A DNA stretch of 64,000 bases from Paracoccus shanxieyensis (lineage in GTDB: Bacteria; Pseudomonadota; Alphaproteobacteria; Rhodobacterales; Rhodobacteraceae). How positions within the stretch are numbered: position 1 is the first letter of the stretch; each line of letters begins with the position of its first letter. A model generated the notes under the pieces. It was not told the origin of the DNA. It ran no database searches and saw nothing but the letters and a program-made list of their open reading frames with translations. This document shows positions 1 to 7,710 of the stretch, in pieces. The translations under genes were made by a program, and so were the position numbers. Location: positions 124,001 to 188,000 of the forward strand of contig NZ_WMII01000007.1 in NCBI RefSeq assembly GCF_009711265.1, given 5' to 3'.

Positions 1-305
1 TCACGGAACGCGCATTCGCGCGACTGGCCCAGATCAATGCCGACGGGCCCATGCGCGCCTTGCGGGTGGCGGTGCTGGGCGGGGGCTGCTCGGGCTTTCA
101 ATATGACATCAAGCTGGACGACCCGGCCGACGATGACCTGATCCTGAAGGGGGAAGGGCAAAGCGTCGTGGTCGATCCGGTGTCGTTGCCGTTCCTGACC
201 GGCGCGGTGATCGAATTCACCGATGAACTGATCGGCGCGCGTTTCGTCATCGAAAACCCGAACGCCACCTCATCCTGCGGCTGCGGCACGTCCTTCGCCA
301 TCTGA
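1..305 (+). CDS. erpA: Iron-sulfur cluster insertion protein, HesB/IscA/ErpA type (5' end outside window)
   Basis: The reading frame is open from base 3, upstream of the first ATG in the window, and the encoded start ([12 protein letters not shown]) matches the usual helix of A-type carriers, so the true start lies before the window. Visible motifs are GGGCSGFQY and the C-terminal SSCGCGTSF; together they hold the three conserved cysteines that bind the Fe-S cluster. Members of this family accept clusters from the Isc or Suf scaffold and pass them to apo-enzymes in the cytoplasm. IscA, ErpA and SufA are hard to separate by eye; the ErpA name is the usual one for a stand-alone copy. The next gene, xth, follows in the same direction. 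Confidence 0.85.
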   Translation, partial: TERAFARLAQINADGPMRALRVAVLGGGCSGFQYDIKLDDPADDDLILKGEGQSVVVDPVSLPFLTGAVIEFTDELIGARFVIENPNATSSCGCGTSFAI

Positions 306-373
306 CCGGGCGTGACCTGATCGGGCGCGATCTGATCTGGCCACCGCCGATCCGCGCCGCTAGTCTCTGCGCC

Positions 374-1159
374 ATGAAGATCGCGACATTCAATATCAAC
401 GGCGTCCGCGCCCGGATCGAGACCCTGACCGGCTGGCTTGCCGAGGCCCAGCCGGACGTTGTGGTGCTGCAGGAAATCAAGACGCAGGACGAAGGCTTCC
501 CCGCGGATCCCATCGCCGATCTGGGCTACAATATCGAAACGCACGGCCAGAAGGGCTTCAACGGCGTGGCGATCCTGTCGCGCCTGCCGCTGGAAGACGT
601 GATGCGCGGCCTGCCCGGCGACGACAGCGACGAACAGTCCCGCTATATCGAGGCGACGGTGGTCGGACATGCCGCCATCCGCATCGCGGGCCTGTATCTG
701 CCGAACGGCAACCCGTTTCCGGGGCCGAAATTCGACTACAAGCTGGCATGGATGGAACGGCTGCGCAGCCGCGCCGACGCATTGCGCAGCAGCGAGATCC
801 CGACGATCATGCTGGGCGATTTCAACGTGATCCCCGAACCGCGCGATGCCGCCCATCCCGAACGCTGGCTGGATGACGCGCTGTTCCAGCCCGAAAGCCG
901 TGCCAGCCTGCGCCGCATCCTGCATGACGGCTGGACCGAGGCCGTGCGCCTGCGCGATCCCGATGCCACCCGTGGTCCCTTCACCTTCTGGGACTATCAG
1001 GCAGGCGCGTGGCAGAAAGACAATGGCATCCGCATCGACCATATCCTGCTGTCGCCGCAGGCCGCCGATCTGCTGGTCGACCTTGGCATCGACCGCGACG
1101 AACGCGCCAAGGACAAGCCCAGCGACCACGTGCCGGTCTGGGTGACGCTGGACGCCTGA
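374..1159 (+). CDS. xth: Exodeoxyribonuclease III
   Basis: 261 residues, the normal length for an ExoIII/AP endonuclease. This DNA-repair enzyme cleaves at abasic sites and degrades 3' ends. The start MKIATFNINGVRAR and the metal ligand E34 in VVLQEIKTQ are clear. GDFNVIPEP carries D149 and N151, and the C-terminal SDHVPVW carries D251 and H252, so all catalytic positions of the EEP fold appear present. It lies 68 bases after erpA and may be co-transcribed with it. A large hairpin region (1222-1273) follows the stop codon. Confidence 0.95.
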   Translation: MKIATFNINGVRARIETLTGWLAEAQPDVVVLQEIKTQDEGFPADPIADLGYNIETHGQKGFNGVAILSRLPLEDVMRGLPGDDSDEQSRYIEATVVGHAAIRIAGLYLPNGNPFPGPKFDYKLAWMERLRSRADALRSSEIPTIMLGDFNVIPEPRDAAHPERWLDDALFQPESRASLRRILHDGWTEAVRLRDPDATRGPFTFWDYQAGAWQKDNGIRIDHILLSPQAADLLVDLGIDRDERAKDKPSDHVPVWVTLDA

Positions 1160-1194
1160 TCCAGACGCGCTGAACTCGCCAGGCCGACCTGCCA

Positions 1195-1214
1195 TCCTTG
1201 TTTTGAAAATACCC
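1195..1214 (-). repeat. 20-bp dispersed intergenic motif, copy A
   Basis: The bases here are the exact reverse complement of GGGTATTTTCAAAACAAGGA found at 59270-59289. Looser relatives with the core GTGAGTATTTG lie at 39392-39416 and 63496-63520. All four are intergenic and follow a gene end. In this copy the motif is followed directly by CCGGGGG and two strong hairpins. I infer a family of short 3'-flank elements, not coding sequence. Confidence 0.6.
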
Positions 1215-1221
1215 CGGGGGA

Positions 1222-1273
1222 CGCCTTTGCCGCCCCCATCAAGGGGGTGGCAAAGGCGGGGGGCAGAGCCCCC
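1222..1273. terminator. Strong double hairpin between convergent genes
   Basis: Bases 1222-1237 pair with 1243-1258 (16 bp with one G-T pair, loop of five). A second stem GGGGGC/GCCCCC spans 1259-1273. There is no T-tract on either side. It lies between xth and the convergent CsbD-like gene and probably stops or protects transcripts from both, together with the dispersed motif at 1195-1214. Confidence 0.5.
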
Positions 1274-1294
1274 GCAGCGCCTCGGAAAACGCCG

Positions 1295-1630
1295 TCAGTC
1301 GCGGTCTTCGGCGTCGTCGTCATCGCCGAAGCGCGCATCGTCGTCATATTCATCCTCGCCCTCGCCGACATATTTTGCCGACAGCGCGATGGAATGACCG
1401 TCATGCGTGGGATCCATCACGACATCGGACGGGATTTCACCCGCCAGCCATTCGCGGATCTCATCGCGGGTCTCCTCGATTTCCTGCCCGGTTACTTCCG
1501 AGATATAGCGGATGAAGGCGCGCTGGTCGCCGTCGATCTCATCCAGCTCGGCCTCGTCAGCCTCGGGCCATTTCTCGGTGATCGCCTCGAAAAAGGCTGG
1601 CCAGTTCTCACTGACATGCGTCCATTTCAT
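1295..1630 (-). CDS. Small acidic CsbD-like protein
   Basis: 111 residues. The first ~60 (starting MKWTHVSENWPAFFEAITEKWP, with ELDEIDGDQ and a following helix) follow the spacing of CsbD-family stress proteins: W, a K/E-rich helix, L..I.GD. The second half is a highly acidic tail ending in runs of D. The function of CsbD proteins is not known; many are stress-induced. Its ATG overlaps the stop codon of the upstream entericidin-like gene (TGATG), so the two are probably translationally coupled. The family match is by eye and is the least certain part. Confidence 0.65.
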   Translation of the reverse strand: MKWTHVSENWPAFFEAITEKWPEADEAELDEIDGDQRAFIRYISEVTGQEIEETRDEIREWLAGEIPSDVVMDPTHDGHSIALSAKYVGEGEDEYDDDARFGDDDDAEDRD

Positions 1631-1758
1631 CAGTATCCGCCTCCGCCGACGCCTCCTTGGACCATGCGCGATGCGCCGGTGATGTCTTCACCGACACCTG
1701 CCACGGTGTTACATCCGGCCAACGCCAGAAGGGCGATAAGAGTTGCGGTTCTGATCAC
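1630..1758 (-). CDS. Entericidin-like small lipoprotein
   Basis: A 42-residue gene. Translation from the GTG at 1756-1758 gives a short hydrophobic signal, the lipobox LALAGC, then NTVAGVGEDITGAS and a glycine-rich tail. The NT-x-GxGxDI block after the lipidated cysteine is the hallmark of entericidin A/B lipoproteins. These are small outer-membrane lipoproteins, described in enterobacteria as an antidote/toxin pair, with unclear roles elsewhere. AGGA lies seven bases before this GTG. A second GTG at 1762-1764 would add two residues but sits against the Shine-Dalgarno. The gene begins two bases after the stop of the peptide-binding protein and its stop overlaps the next ATG. Confidence 0.8.
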   Translation of the reverse strand: MIRTATLIALLALAGCNTVAGVGEDITGASRMVQGGVGGGGY

Positions 1759-1760
1759 GT

Positions 1761-3617
1761 TCACTTCCTTTCTTCCTGCCACCAGGTTTCCGGCATGAAG
1801 CCGGGCCAATCTCCGTAAAGTGGCGTCTTTTCAGGATAATGCAGGTCGGCGCGATGCGCCAAGCGCGAAATCCGGGGTGAGCTGACCGGGATCACGTAAC
1901 GTCCCGCCGTCAGCACCCGGTCCAGCGCCCTGACCGCAGCCTGAAAATCCGCCTCGGATGTCGCCCGGCCCATCTCGGCGATCATCGCCTCGGCTGCGGG
2001 CGAATTCATCCCCATCCAGTTGCGCGTGCCTGTCGCGGTCACGCCTTTTGCGCCCCAATACAGCAATTGTTCATTGCCCGGCGACAGCGACAGGCCGCGC
2101 TCATACCATGTCATGTCGAACTGATAGTTGTTGGTGCGTTCGACATATTGCGCCGCGTCCAGCATCGTGACTTGCGGGCGAATACCCAGATTTCGCAGCG
2201 ATTCCACAAAGATGTTCACCATCTGCCGCACCTCGGCAGAAGAGCGCATGGCACTGCCTGACTGGTTCAGCAGGATCTCGAACGCGAAGGGCTGGCCCTT
2301 GTCGTTGCGTAGAACCCCGTCCTGCACCGTCCATCCCGCCTGATGCAGCAGGTCCAGCGCGGCGCGGATGCCCTTGCGGTCGATGGCGCGGTCGCCGCCC
2401 GGCGGCAGGACGTAGCCCTCCAGCGTTCCGGGCAGCAGATCGGCCTTGAACGGTTCCAGCAACTCGGCCTCGCGGCCCGTGGCGGGACCGGGCTGCATCG
2501 CCAGTTCGGAATTCGAAAAATAGCTGGTGATCCGGGGATCCTTGCCGCCCGACAGCGTCATGTTCATGAAACGGTAATTGAACGCCTCGATCATCGCCTG
2601 CCGCACGCGCCAATCGGCAAAGATCGGATCGCGGGTGTTCATCACCAGCCCTTGAATCCCCGAGGGGCGGTGATCCTCGATTTCGGATTTCACCATGCGG
2701 CCGTCACGCATGGCGGGAAAATCGAAATTGCTGTCCCAGCGCGAGGCGACGAGTTCGCGCCACAGGTCGATCTCACCGGCCTTGAAGGCCTCGAACATGG
2801 CCGAGGCATCGCCGAAATAATCGTAGCGGATGACATCCAGATTGTTCAGCCCCTGCATCACCGGCAGATCGCGGCCCCAGTATTCGGGATTGCGGCGGAA
2901 GGTGATGGACCGCCCGGCATCCACCCGGTCGATGACATAGGGCCCCGAACCGATGGGCACGGTCAGCCCGGATCTGTCGAAGTCGCGCCCCTGCCACTGG
3001 GCCTTTTGCAGGATGGGGCGCATCCCCATCAGCAGCGCCAGTTCGCGGTCGGGCGTGTTGAAGGTCAGCCGGACCGAGCGCGGGCCGGTCTGTTCCATCT
3101 TTTCGACGCGCGACCATGTGCTGGTATAGCGCGGATGCCCCTTGGTCCCCAGTGTCTGGAACGACCACATCACATCCTCGACCGTCACCGGCGATCCGTC
3201 GGAAAACCGCGCCTCGGGGCGCAGGGTGAATTCCACCCATGACCGCGCCGCATCGGTCTCGACGCTTTCGGCCAGAAGCCCGTAAAGCGTGAACGGCTCG
3301 TCGATCGAGCGGATCATCAGCGGCTCGGCCAGAAGGCCCGGCTGGGTAAAGATCGGCCAGACCGGATTGCCCATCAGGATCCAGGGGTTCAGCGAATCGA
3401 ACGTGCCTGATTCTGCCAGTCGAATCGTCCCGCCCTTGGGCGCGTCGGGATTGGCATAGGGCAGATGGGTAAAGCCCGGCTTCAGCGCAGGTTCTCCATA
3501 CATTGCAATGGCATGGCTGGGCTCGGCAGGGCTTGCCAATGGCATGGATGCAACACACACGCTAAGCGCGAGCGCCCGCCAGATCGCGGATTCACGGGAG
3601 AATCTGAAGAATCGCAT
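1761..3617 (-). CDS. Peptide/opine ABC transporter substrate-binding protein, YejA-like (SBP family 5)
   Basis: 618 residues with an N-terminal signal peptide (basic MRFFRFSRES, then a hydrophobic core ending near PLASPAEP). The family 5 features are clear: HAIAMYGEPALKPGFTHLPYANPDAPKGG, FDSLNPW, FTLRPEARFSDGSPVTVEDVMWSF and GSGPYVIDRVDAGRSITFRRNPEYWG. The start and length most resemble YejA, the binding protein of the YejABEF importer for microcin C and peptides. The protein would act in the periplasm. No permease or ATPase genes are adjacent, so it is an orphan here or the rest lies elsewhere. Downstream genes are the entericidin-like and CsbD-like ORFs, tightly packed. Confidence 0.88.
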   Translation of the reverse strand: MRFFRFSRESAIWRALALSVCVASMPLASPAEPSHAIAMYGEPALKPGFTHLPYANPDAPKGGTIRLAESGTFDSLNPWILMGNPVWPIFTQPGLLAEPLMIRSIDEPFTLYGLLAESVETDAARSWVEFTLRPEARFSDGSPVTVEDVMWSFQTLGTKGHPRYTSTWSRVEKMEQTGPRSVRLTFNTPDRELALLMGMRPILQKAQWQGRDFDRSGLTVPIGSGPYVIDRVDAGRSITFRRNPEYWGRDLPVMQGLNNLDVIRYDYFGDASAMFEAFKAGEIDLWRELVASRWDSNFDFPAMRDGRMVKSEIEDHRPSGIQGLVMNTRDPIFADWRVRQAMIEAFNYRFMNMTLSGGKDPRITSYFSNSELAMQPGPATGREAELLEPFKADLLPGTLEGYVLPPGGDRAIDRKGIRAALDLLHQAGWTVQDGVLRNDKGQPFAFEILLNQSGSAMRSSAEVRQMVNIFVESLRNLGIRPQVTMLDAAQYVERTNNYQFDMTWYERGLSLSPGNEQLLYWGAKGVTATGTRNWMGMNSPAAEAMIAEMGRATSEADFQAAVRALDRVLTAGRYVIPVSSPRISRLAHRADLHYPEKTPLYGDWPGFMPETWWQEERK

Positions 3618-3699
3618 GCTCGATGGCCCTGATTTTCGGGTCGCTGGTTTTGTTGCACATCAGAATAACCGCGCGTTTACCAGAGGGCAAACTTACCCA

Positions 3700-3728
3700 T
3701 TGGACTCAACTGGGGAAAAGCGTATAGA
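3700..3728 (+). promoter_or_regulatory. Predicted sigma-70 promoter for a small RNA
   Basis: A -35 TTGGAC (3700-3705) and a -10 TATAGA (3723-3728) are separated by exactly 17 bases. An A at 3735 is at the right distance for a start site. No protein gene lies downstream before the terminator at 3781-3808, so the promoter is best explained by a small RNA. Confidence 0.55.
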
Positions 3729-3734
3729 TATCTC

Positions 3735-3808
3735 ACTGCTCGATAGGTTTCTTGCCTGTATGAAACCTGCCTCATGACTTGCGCCCGCCTTGTGCGGGCG
3801 CTTTTTTT
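3735..3808 (+). ncRNA. Candidate small RNA of about 74 nt, unknown family
   Basis: The transcript expected from the promoter at 3700-3728 would hold two hairpins. The first is AGGTTTC (3745-3751) with GAAACCT (3762-3768), a perfect 7-bp stem with a 10-nt loop. The second is an intrinsic terminator, GCGCCCGC/GCGGGCGC (3781-3788 with 3794-3801), followed by seven Ts. The terminator points rightward, yet no rightward protein gene precedes it: the neighbours on both sides are leftward genes. No plausible ORF exists inside. Promoter, internal hairpin and terminator together make a trans-acting sRNA likely. I do not recognise the family. Confidence 0.6.
3781..3808 (+). terminator. Intrinsic terminator of the candidate small RNA
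   Basis: Perfect 8-bp GC stem (3781-3788 with 3794-3801), five-base loop CTTGT, then seven Ts. The T-tract exists only for rightward transcription. Confidence 0.8.
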
Positions 3809-3858
3809 GTTCTGTATCAGCCCTGCGCGACAGGCAGAAAATCCTGTCTGCGCCATGC

Positions 3859-3884
3859 AAAACGCCCCCGGAGTTTCGGGGGCG
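3859..3884 (-). terminator. Intrinsic terminator of the outer-membrane protein gene
   Basis: Read leftward, CGCCCCC/GGGGGCG (3863-3869 with 3878-3884) forms a 7-bp stem followed by TTTT. It comes about 30 bases after the stop codon at 3915. Confidence 0.75.
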
Positions 3885-3914
3885 CCAAGCTGGTCACGAA
3901 TGCGTCAGCCGCAA

Positions 3915-4493
3915 TCAGAAGCGATAGGATGCGCGGATCTGCACCAGATCGGTGTCGATATCGGCGTTGTCCACGTCGAAGACATCCTTGAAGTCGGCGC
4001 GCGAATATTCCGCACCCACGGTGAATTTGTCGGTCAGTTTGAAGTCGGCGCCGACACCATAGGTCACGCCGGTTTCCGACAGGTCGTTGTCGCCGCTGAC
4101 ATGGGCCGCCCCCAGCGTGACATAGGGCAGGAAGCGGCCCATGTCGTAACCGGCGCGGGCGCGCAGGCGCCACAGATCGGCGTCGCCGCTATTGTCGAAA
4201 TCGGTCTTGTCATAGGACAGTTCGCCACCGGCAACGAATTTGCCGAAGTCGCGCAGATAGCCGCCGTGCAGACCGTATGAATCGAAGTCCTCGTCTGCGG
4301 CGTAGTTCGGCTCGGCATTGCCTTTGCTGTACTGCAGACCGGCATAGAAGCCCGTCCAGTCGCTGGCGTCGACGGTGACGGGCGTGGGCGCGACGACGAC
4401 CGGCGCTTCGACGACCGGGGCGACGTAGCCGCCAGCATGGGCCGACGCCGAAGCTGCGATGGTGGCGAGGGCTGCGTAAGCTGCAATCTTCAT
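3915..4493 (-). CDS. Outer-membrane beta-barrel protein (OmpA-like/opacity porin type)
   Basis: 192 residues from ATG at 4491-4493 (GGAA eight bases upstream); a longer frame to 4559 exists but would hide the signal peptide. MKIAAYAALATIAASASAHAG is a clear Sec signal. After a short proline/valine linker come amphipathic strands typical of an eight-stranded barrel (DWTGFYAGLQYSKG, YGLHGGYLRDFGKFVAGGELSY), and the protein ends in SYRF, the aromatic C-terminal signature recognised by the Bam machinery. The family is common in alphaproteobacteria; no specific substrate can be assigned. Confidence 0.85.
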   Translation of the reverse strand: MKIAAYAALATIAASASAHAGGYVAPVVEAPVVVAPTPVTVDASDWTGFYAGLQYSKGNAEPNYAADEDFDSYGLHGGYLRDFGKFVAGGELSYDKTDFDNSGDADLWRLRARAGYDMGRFLPYVTLGAAHVSGDNDLSETGVTYGVGADFKLTDKFTVGAEYSRADFKDVFDVDNADIDTDLVQIRASYRF

Positions 4494-4685
4494 GGTGATA
4501 TTCCGGAATGTTAGATCGGAGCGTCTGCATAGCACCACGGCTTTCAGGGACCAGCCCACGCCGTGTCAAACATTCGCGATGCAGCGTGAGAAGGCGGTGA
4601 CCGCCCGGATTTCGCATGGCAGCCATCCTTGGCTTGCACGGAACCTCTGCCCGGTCCCGGACTTGTTCTTGCGCGAAGAATTTCC

Positions 4686-4705
4686 GATGCTGCACGCGCA
4701 GCATC
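4686..4705. promoter_or_regulatory. 20-bp palindrome with a PhaR-like CTGC-N4-GCAG core
   Basis: GATGCTGC and GCAGCATC form a perfect dyad around ACGC. The core CTGC-N4-GCAG (4690-4701) has the TGC/GCA form reported for PhaR, the polyhydroxybutyrate-responsive repressor of Paracoccus. It sits directly before the ribosome binding site of a 3-hydroxybutyrate dehydrogenase gene, where a bound repressor would block transcription. The link to PhaR is inference from the motif and the gene's role. Confidence 0.5.
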
Positions 4706-4721
4706 AGGTGAGGAGATGGCG

Positions 4722-5504
4722 ATGTTTCAGAAATTCCTTGGCGGCAAGACCGCCGTTGTGACCGGCTCGAATTCCGGGATCGGTCTTGGCGTGGCGGTCG
4801 AACTGGCGAAGGCCGGGGCGGATCTGGTCCTGAACAGTTTTACCGATGCGCCCGAAGATCACGCGCTGGCCGAAAAGCTGGCCAAGGAACATGGCGTCAA
4901 GGTGCGCTATATCCAGGCCGACATGTCCAAGGGCGATGAGTGCCGCGCGCTGATCGAAAAGGCCGGCACCTGCGATATTCTGGTCAACAATGCCGGCATC
5001 CAGCATGTCGCGCCGATCCCGGAATTCCCGGTCGAGAAATGGGACGCGATCATCGCGATCAACCTCAGCTCGGCCTTCCACACCACCGCCGTGGCGCTGC
5101 CGATGATGCGCAAGGCGGGCTGGGGACGGGTCATCAACATCGCCTCGGCGCATGGTCTGACGGCCAGCCCCTATAAGTCGGCCTATGTCGCCGCCAAGCA
5201 CGGCATCGTCGGGCTGACCAAGGTGACGGCGCTGGAAACCGCCAAGGATGCCGTCACGGCCAATGCGATCTGCCCCGGCTATGTGCTGACGCCCATCGTG
5301 GAAAAGCAGATCCCGGATCAGATGAAGGCCACCGGCATGTCGCGCGAAGACGTGATCGAAAAGGTCATGCTGGAGCGGCAGCCCTCGGGGAAATTCGCCA
5401 CGGTCGAACAGATGGGCGGCACGGCGGTCTTCCTGTGCTCGGCCGCCGCCGACCAGATCACCGGCACGGCGATTTCCGTCGATGGCGGCTGGACGGCGCT
5501 GTAA
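4722..5504 (+). CDS. 3-hydroxybutyrate dehydrogenase (SDR family)
   Basis: 260 residues. This cytosolic NAD-dependent enzyme converts (R)-3-hydroxybutyrate, the monomer of storage PHB, to acetoacetate. The Rossmann motif TGSNSGIG, NNAG, the catalytic serine in NIASAHG, YVAAK and the long C-terminal segment (QIPDQMKATGMSREDVIEKVML, then VDGGWTAL) match this SDR branch. Two in-frame ATGs follow the AGGAG at 4711-4715. The one at 4716 abuts it, while 4722 has a six-base gap, so 4722 is chosen. A PhaR-like palindrome lies upstream. The end is seven bases from the convergent folA. Confidence 0.88.
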   Translation: MFQKFLGGKTAVVTGSNSGIGLGVAVELAKAGADLVLNSFTDAPEDHALAEKLAKEHGVKVRYIQADMSKGDECRALIEKAGTCDILVNNAGIQHVAPIPEFPVEKWDAIIAINLSSAFHTTAVALPMMRKAGWGRVINIASAHGLTASPYKSAYVAAKHGIVGLTKVTALETAKDAVTANAICPGYVLTPIVEKQIPDQMKATGMSREDVIEKVMLERQPSGKFATVEQMGGTAVFLCSAAADQITGTAISVDGGWTAL

Positions 5505-5511
5505 CGCGGCC

Positions 5512-5988
5512 TCAGCGGCGGATCAGTTCGCGCAGCACGCAACCCGGCCCGTCGCCCGACAAGGTGCGGCGGGTCAATTCTTTCCAGTCGCCTTCGTCGA
5601 AGGCCGGAAAGAACGCATCGGCATCGGGGATGTCCAGATCGACCTCGGTCACCAGCAGCCGGTCGGCCAGCGGCAGCATCTCGCGATAGATCGCCTGTCC
5701 GCCGATGCCGTTGATGCGGGTATAGCCTGCGGCCTGCGCCATGGCGATGGCATCCGCAACACTGGCTGCAACATGTTCGGCCAGCCCGGCATCACGGCTG
5801 ACGACGATATTCATGCGGTTCTTCAGCGGTTTGACAGGCAGGCTGTCCCATGTGCGGCGGCCCATGACCACGGCGCTGCCCAGCGTTTCGCGCTGAAAGC
5901 TGCGCAGATCCTCGGGCGAATGCCACGGGATGTCGTTGTCGCGGCCAATCGCCCCATTGCGCGCCCGCGCCACCACAAGCGAGATCAT
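5512..5988 (-). CDS. folA: Dihydrofolate reductase
   Basis: 158 residues. It regenerates tetrahydrofolate from the dihydrofolate made by thymidylate synthase. The active-site region [18 protein letters not shown] carries the conserved W and the acidic residue of the EDL block, and [15 protein letters not shown] and NIVVSRD are typical. It overlaps the end of thyA by four bases, so thyA-folA form a coupled operon, as in many bacteria. Confidence 0.95.
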   Translation of the reverse strand: MISLVVARARNGAIGRDNDIPWHSPEDLRSFQRETLGSAVVMGRRTWDSLPVKPLKNRMNIVVSRDAGLAEHVAASVADAIAMAQAAGYTRINGIGGQAIYREMLPLADRLLVTEVDLDIPDADAFFPAFDEGDWKELTRRTLSGDGPGCVLRELIRR

Positions 5989-6800
5989 ACCGCCACCGGA
6001 GCCTTGATCGCGGGGGCGGGGTCATAGTCCAGAAACTCGAAATCCTCGAAGCGGAAATCAAAGATCGAATCGACCTGCCGCGCGATCCGCAGCCGGGGCA
6101 GCGGGCGGGGGGCGCGGGACAGCTGCGTCTGCACCTGATCCAGATGGTTCAGATAGATATGCGCGTCGCCCATGGTGTGGATGAAATCCCCGGCCTCATA
6201 CCCGGTCACATGCGCCAGCATATGCGTCAGCAGCGCGTAAGAGGCGATGTTGAAGGGCACCCCCAGAAACATGTCGGCCGAGCGCTGGTAAAGCTGCAGA
6301 TGCAGCTTGCCCTTCTGGATGCGCACCTGCCACAGCGTATGGCAGGGGGGCAGGGCCATCTGGTCGACCTCGCCGGGGTTCCATGCCGACACGATCAGGC
6401 GGCGGGAATCGGGCGTCTTGCGGATGCGGTCGATCAGCTGCGCGATCTGGTCGACCTCGCCCACCACGACGCGGCCATCGGCTTCGCGCAGGGTCGGGAA
6501 ATGGCGCCACTGATGGCCATAGACCGGCCCCAGATCGCCCTGCGCATCCGCCCATTCGTCCCAGATGCTGACGCCGTTTTCCTGCAGATAGCGGATATTC
6601 GTGTCGCCCGACAGAAACCACAGCAGCTCATGCACGATCGAGCGCAGATGCAGCTTCTTGGTGGTGACCAGCGGAAAGCCATCCTCCAGCGAATAGCGGC
6701 ACTGCATGCCGAAATGCGACAGCGTGCCCGTGCCGGTGCGGTCGGTGGATTGCGTGCCTTGCTCCAATACGGTGCGAAGTGCGTCGAGATATTGGCGCAT
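5985..6800 (-). CDS. thyA: Thymidylate synthase (ThyA type)
   Basis: 271 residues. It methylates dUMP to dTMP using methylene-tetrahydrofolate. The catalytic cysteine is C153 in [21 protein letters not shown] near the N-terminus, [13 protein letters not shown] and the C-terminal half ([27 protein letters not shown]) are standard. This is the folate-recycling enzyme that creates the need for folA, which overlaps it. The C-terminus extends slightly beyond the usual ending, to PVAV. Confidence 0.96.
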   Translation of the reverse strand: MRQYLDALRTVLEQGTQSTDRTGTGTLSHFGMQCRYSLEDGFPLVTTKKLHLRSIVHELLWFLSGDTNIRYLQENGVSIWDEWADAQGDLGPVYGHQWRHFPTLREADGRVVVGEVDQIAQLIDRIRKTPDSRRLIVSAWNPGEVDQMALPPCHTLWQVRIQKGKLHLQLYQRSADMFLGVPFNIASYALLTHMLAHVTGYEAGDFIHTMGDAHIYLNHLDQVQTQLSRAPRPLPRLRIARQVDSIFDFRFEDFEFLDYDPAPAIKAPVAV

Positions 6801-6836
6801 GGTCCATCCTTCCGTCGTCAGAGCTTCGGCTTAAGG

Positions 6837-7310
6837 CTAGCGGTTGCGCGTGTCGATGGGATAGGCGGTGGTAAAGCGGATCCGCTCCATCGCGAAATGC
6901 GAGGTGACGTTCTTGATGGGCACGGCATCGGTCAGGCGTTTGTAAAATATATCAAAGGCTTCCATGCTGGAAATCGCCACCCGCAGCAGATAGTCCATAT
7001 CGCCCGCCATACGATAGGCTTCCATGATCTCGGGCAGCGTCTCGACAGCTTTGGTGAAATCCTGCCGCCATTCCACGGTATGATTCGGGGCCTCGATCTC
7101 GACAAAGACGACGATGCCCAGACCCAACTGCGACGGGTTTGCCAACGCCACGCGGCCGGTCAGCACGCCATTCGCCTCAAGCTTCTGAATTCGCTTCCAG
7201 CAGGGCGTCTGCGACAGCCCCACCTTTTCCGCGATTTGCGAGATGGGAAGCGTTGCGTCGCGCATCAGTTCAGCAACGATCTTGCGGTCGATCAGGTCCA
7301 GATCAGACAT
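6837..7310 (-). CDS. Lrp/AsnC family transcriptional regulator
   Basis: 157 residues from the ATG at 7308-7310; a TTG three codons upstream would add MEN. The N-terminal helix-turn-helix is ISQIAEKVGLSQTPCWKRIQKLE, followed by the RAM effector domain with the glycine-rich turn YRMAGDMDYLLRV. These proteins bind amino acids or related metabolites and act as global or local regulators. No amino-acid gene is adjacent, so the target is unknown. It is divergent from a small hypothetical gene across about 120 AT-richer bases that probably hold both promoters. Confidence 0.9.
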   Translation of the reverse strand: MSDLDLIDRKIVAELMRDATLPISQIAEKVGLSQTPCWKRIQKLEANGVLTGRVALANPSQLGLGIVVFVEIEAPNHTVEWRQDFTKAVETLPEIMEAYRMAGDMDYLLRVAISSMEAFDIFYKRLTDAVPIKNVTSHFAMERIRFTTAYPIDTRNR

Positions 7311-7428
7311 ATTTTCCAACCCCTGTCAGCTTTGGCTATCGGGGAGGAGATTATTCTACCTATAAACGATAAGCAATGTCGTGTATTTATCGCTCATGAA
7401 TTTTTACCGCTGGGACAACAAGGGAGCC

Positions 7429-7710
7429 ATGGCCATGATGCAAAGATTTCCGCTGCACGCGCTGAGCAATGCCGCACCGGGGGCGCCGCTGTTCGCGATC
7501 CGCCTGATTGATCGCCGCACCGGCGAAGTGCCGCGCCTGAACGGCAAGCCGATCAGTTTCCTGACCGCCACGCCGCGTCAGGCGGTCGAGGATCTGCTGA
7601 AAGACCGCGACCGCAGCAAATGGATCGCGCAGGTCGATCCGGTCGGGCTGTCGGGGCAGGCGCCTGAAACCGCAGGCTTGGGCCGGACCGGAACCGAGCG
7701 CCCGAATTAG
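7429..7710 (+). CDS. Small hypothetical protein
   Basis: 93 residues if started at 7429; ATGs at 7435 and 7438 are also possible behind the AGGGAG at 7421-7426. The sequence FAIRLIDRRTGEVPRLNGKPISFLTATPRQAVEDLLKDRD looks like a compact soluble domain with a beta-hairpin and a helix; I do not recognise the family. It is divergent from the Lrp regulator and its stop overlaps, tail to tail by four bases, the end of the glycosyltransferase gene. Codon choice resembles that of its neighbours, which supports its being real. Confidence 0.6.
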   Translation: MAMMQRFPLHALSNAAPGAPLFAIRLIDRRTGEVPRLNGKPISFLTATPRQAVEDLLKDRDRSKWIAQVDPVGLSGQAPETAGLGRTGTERPN

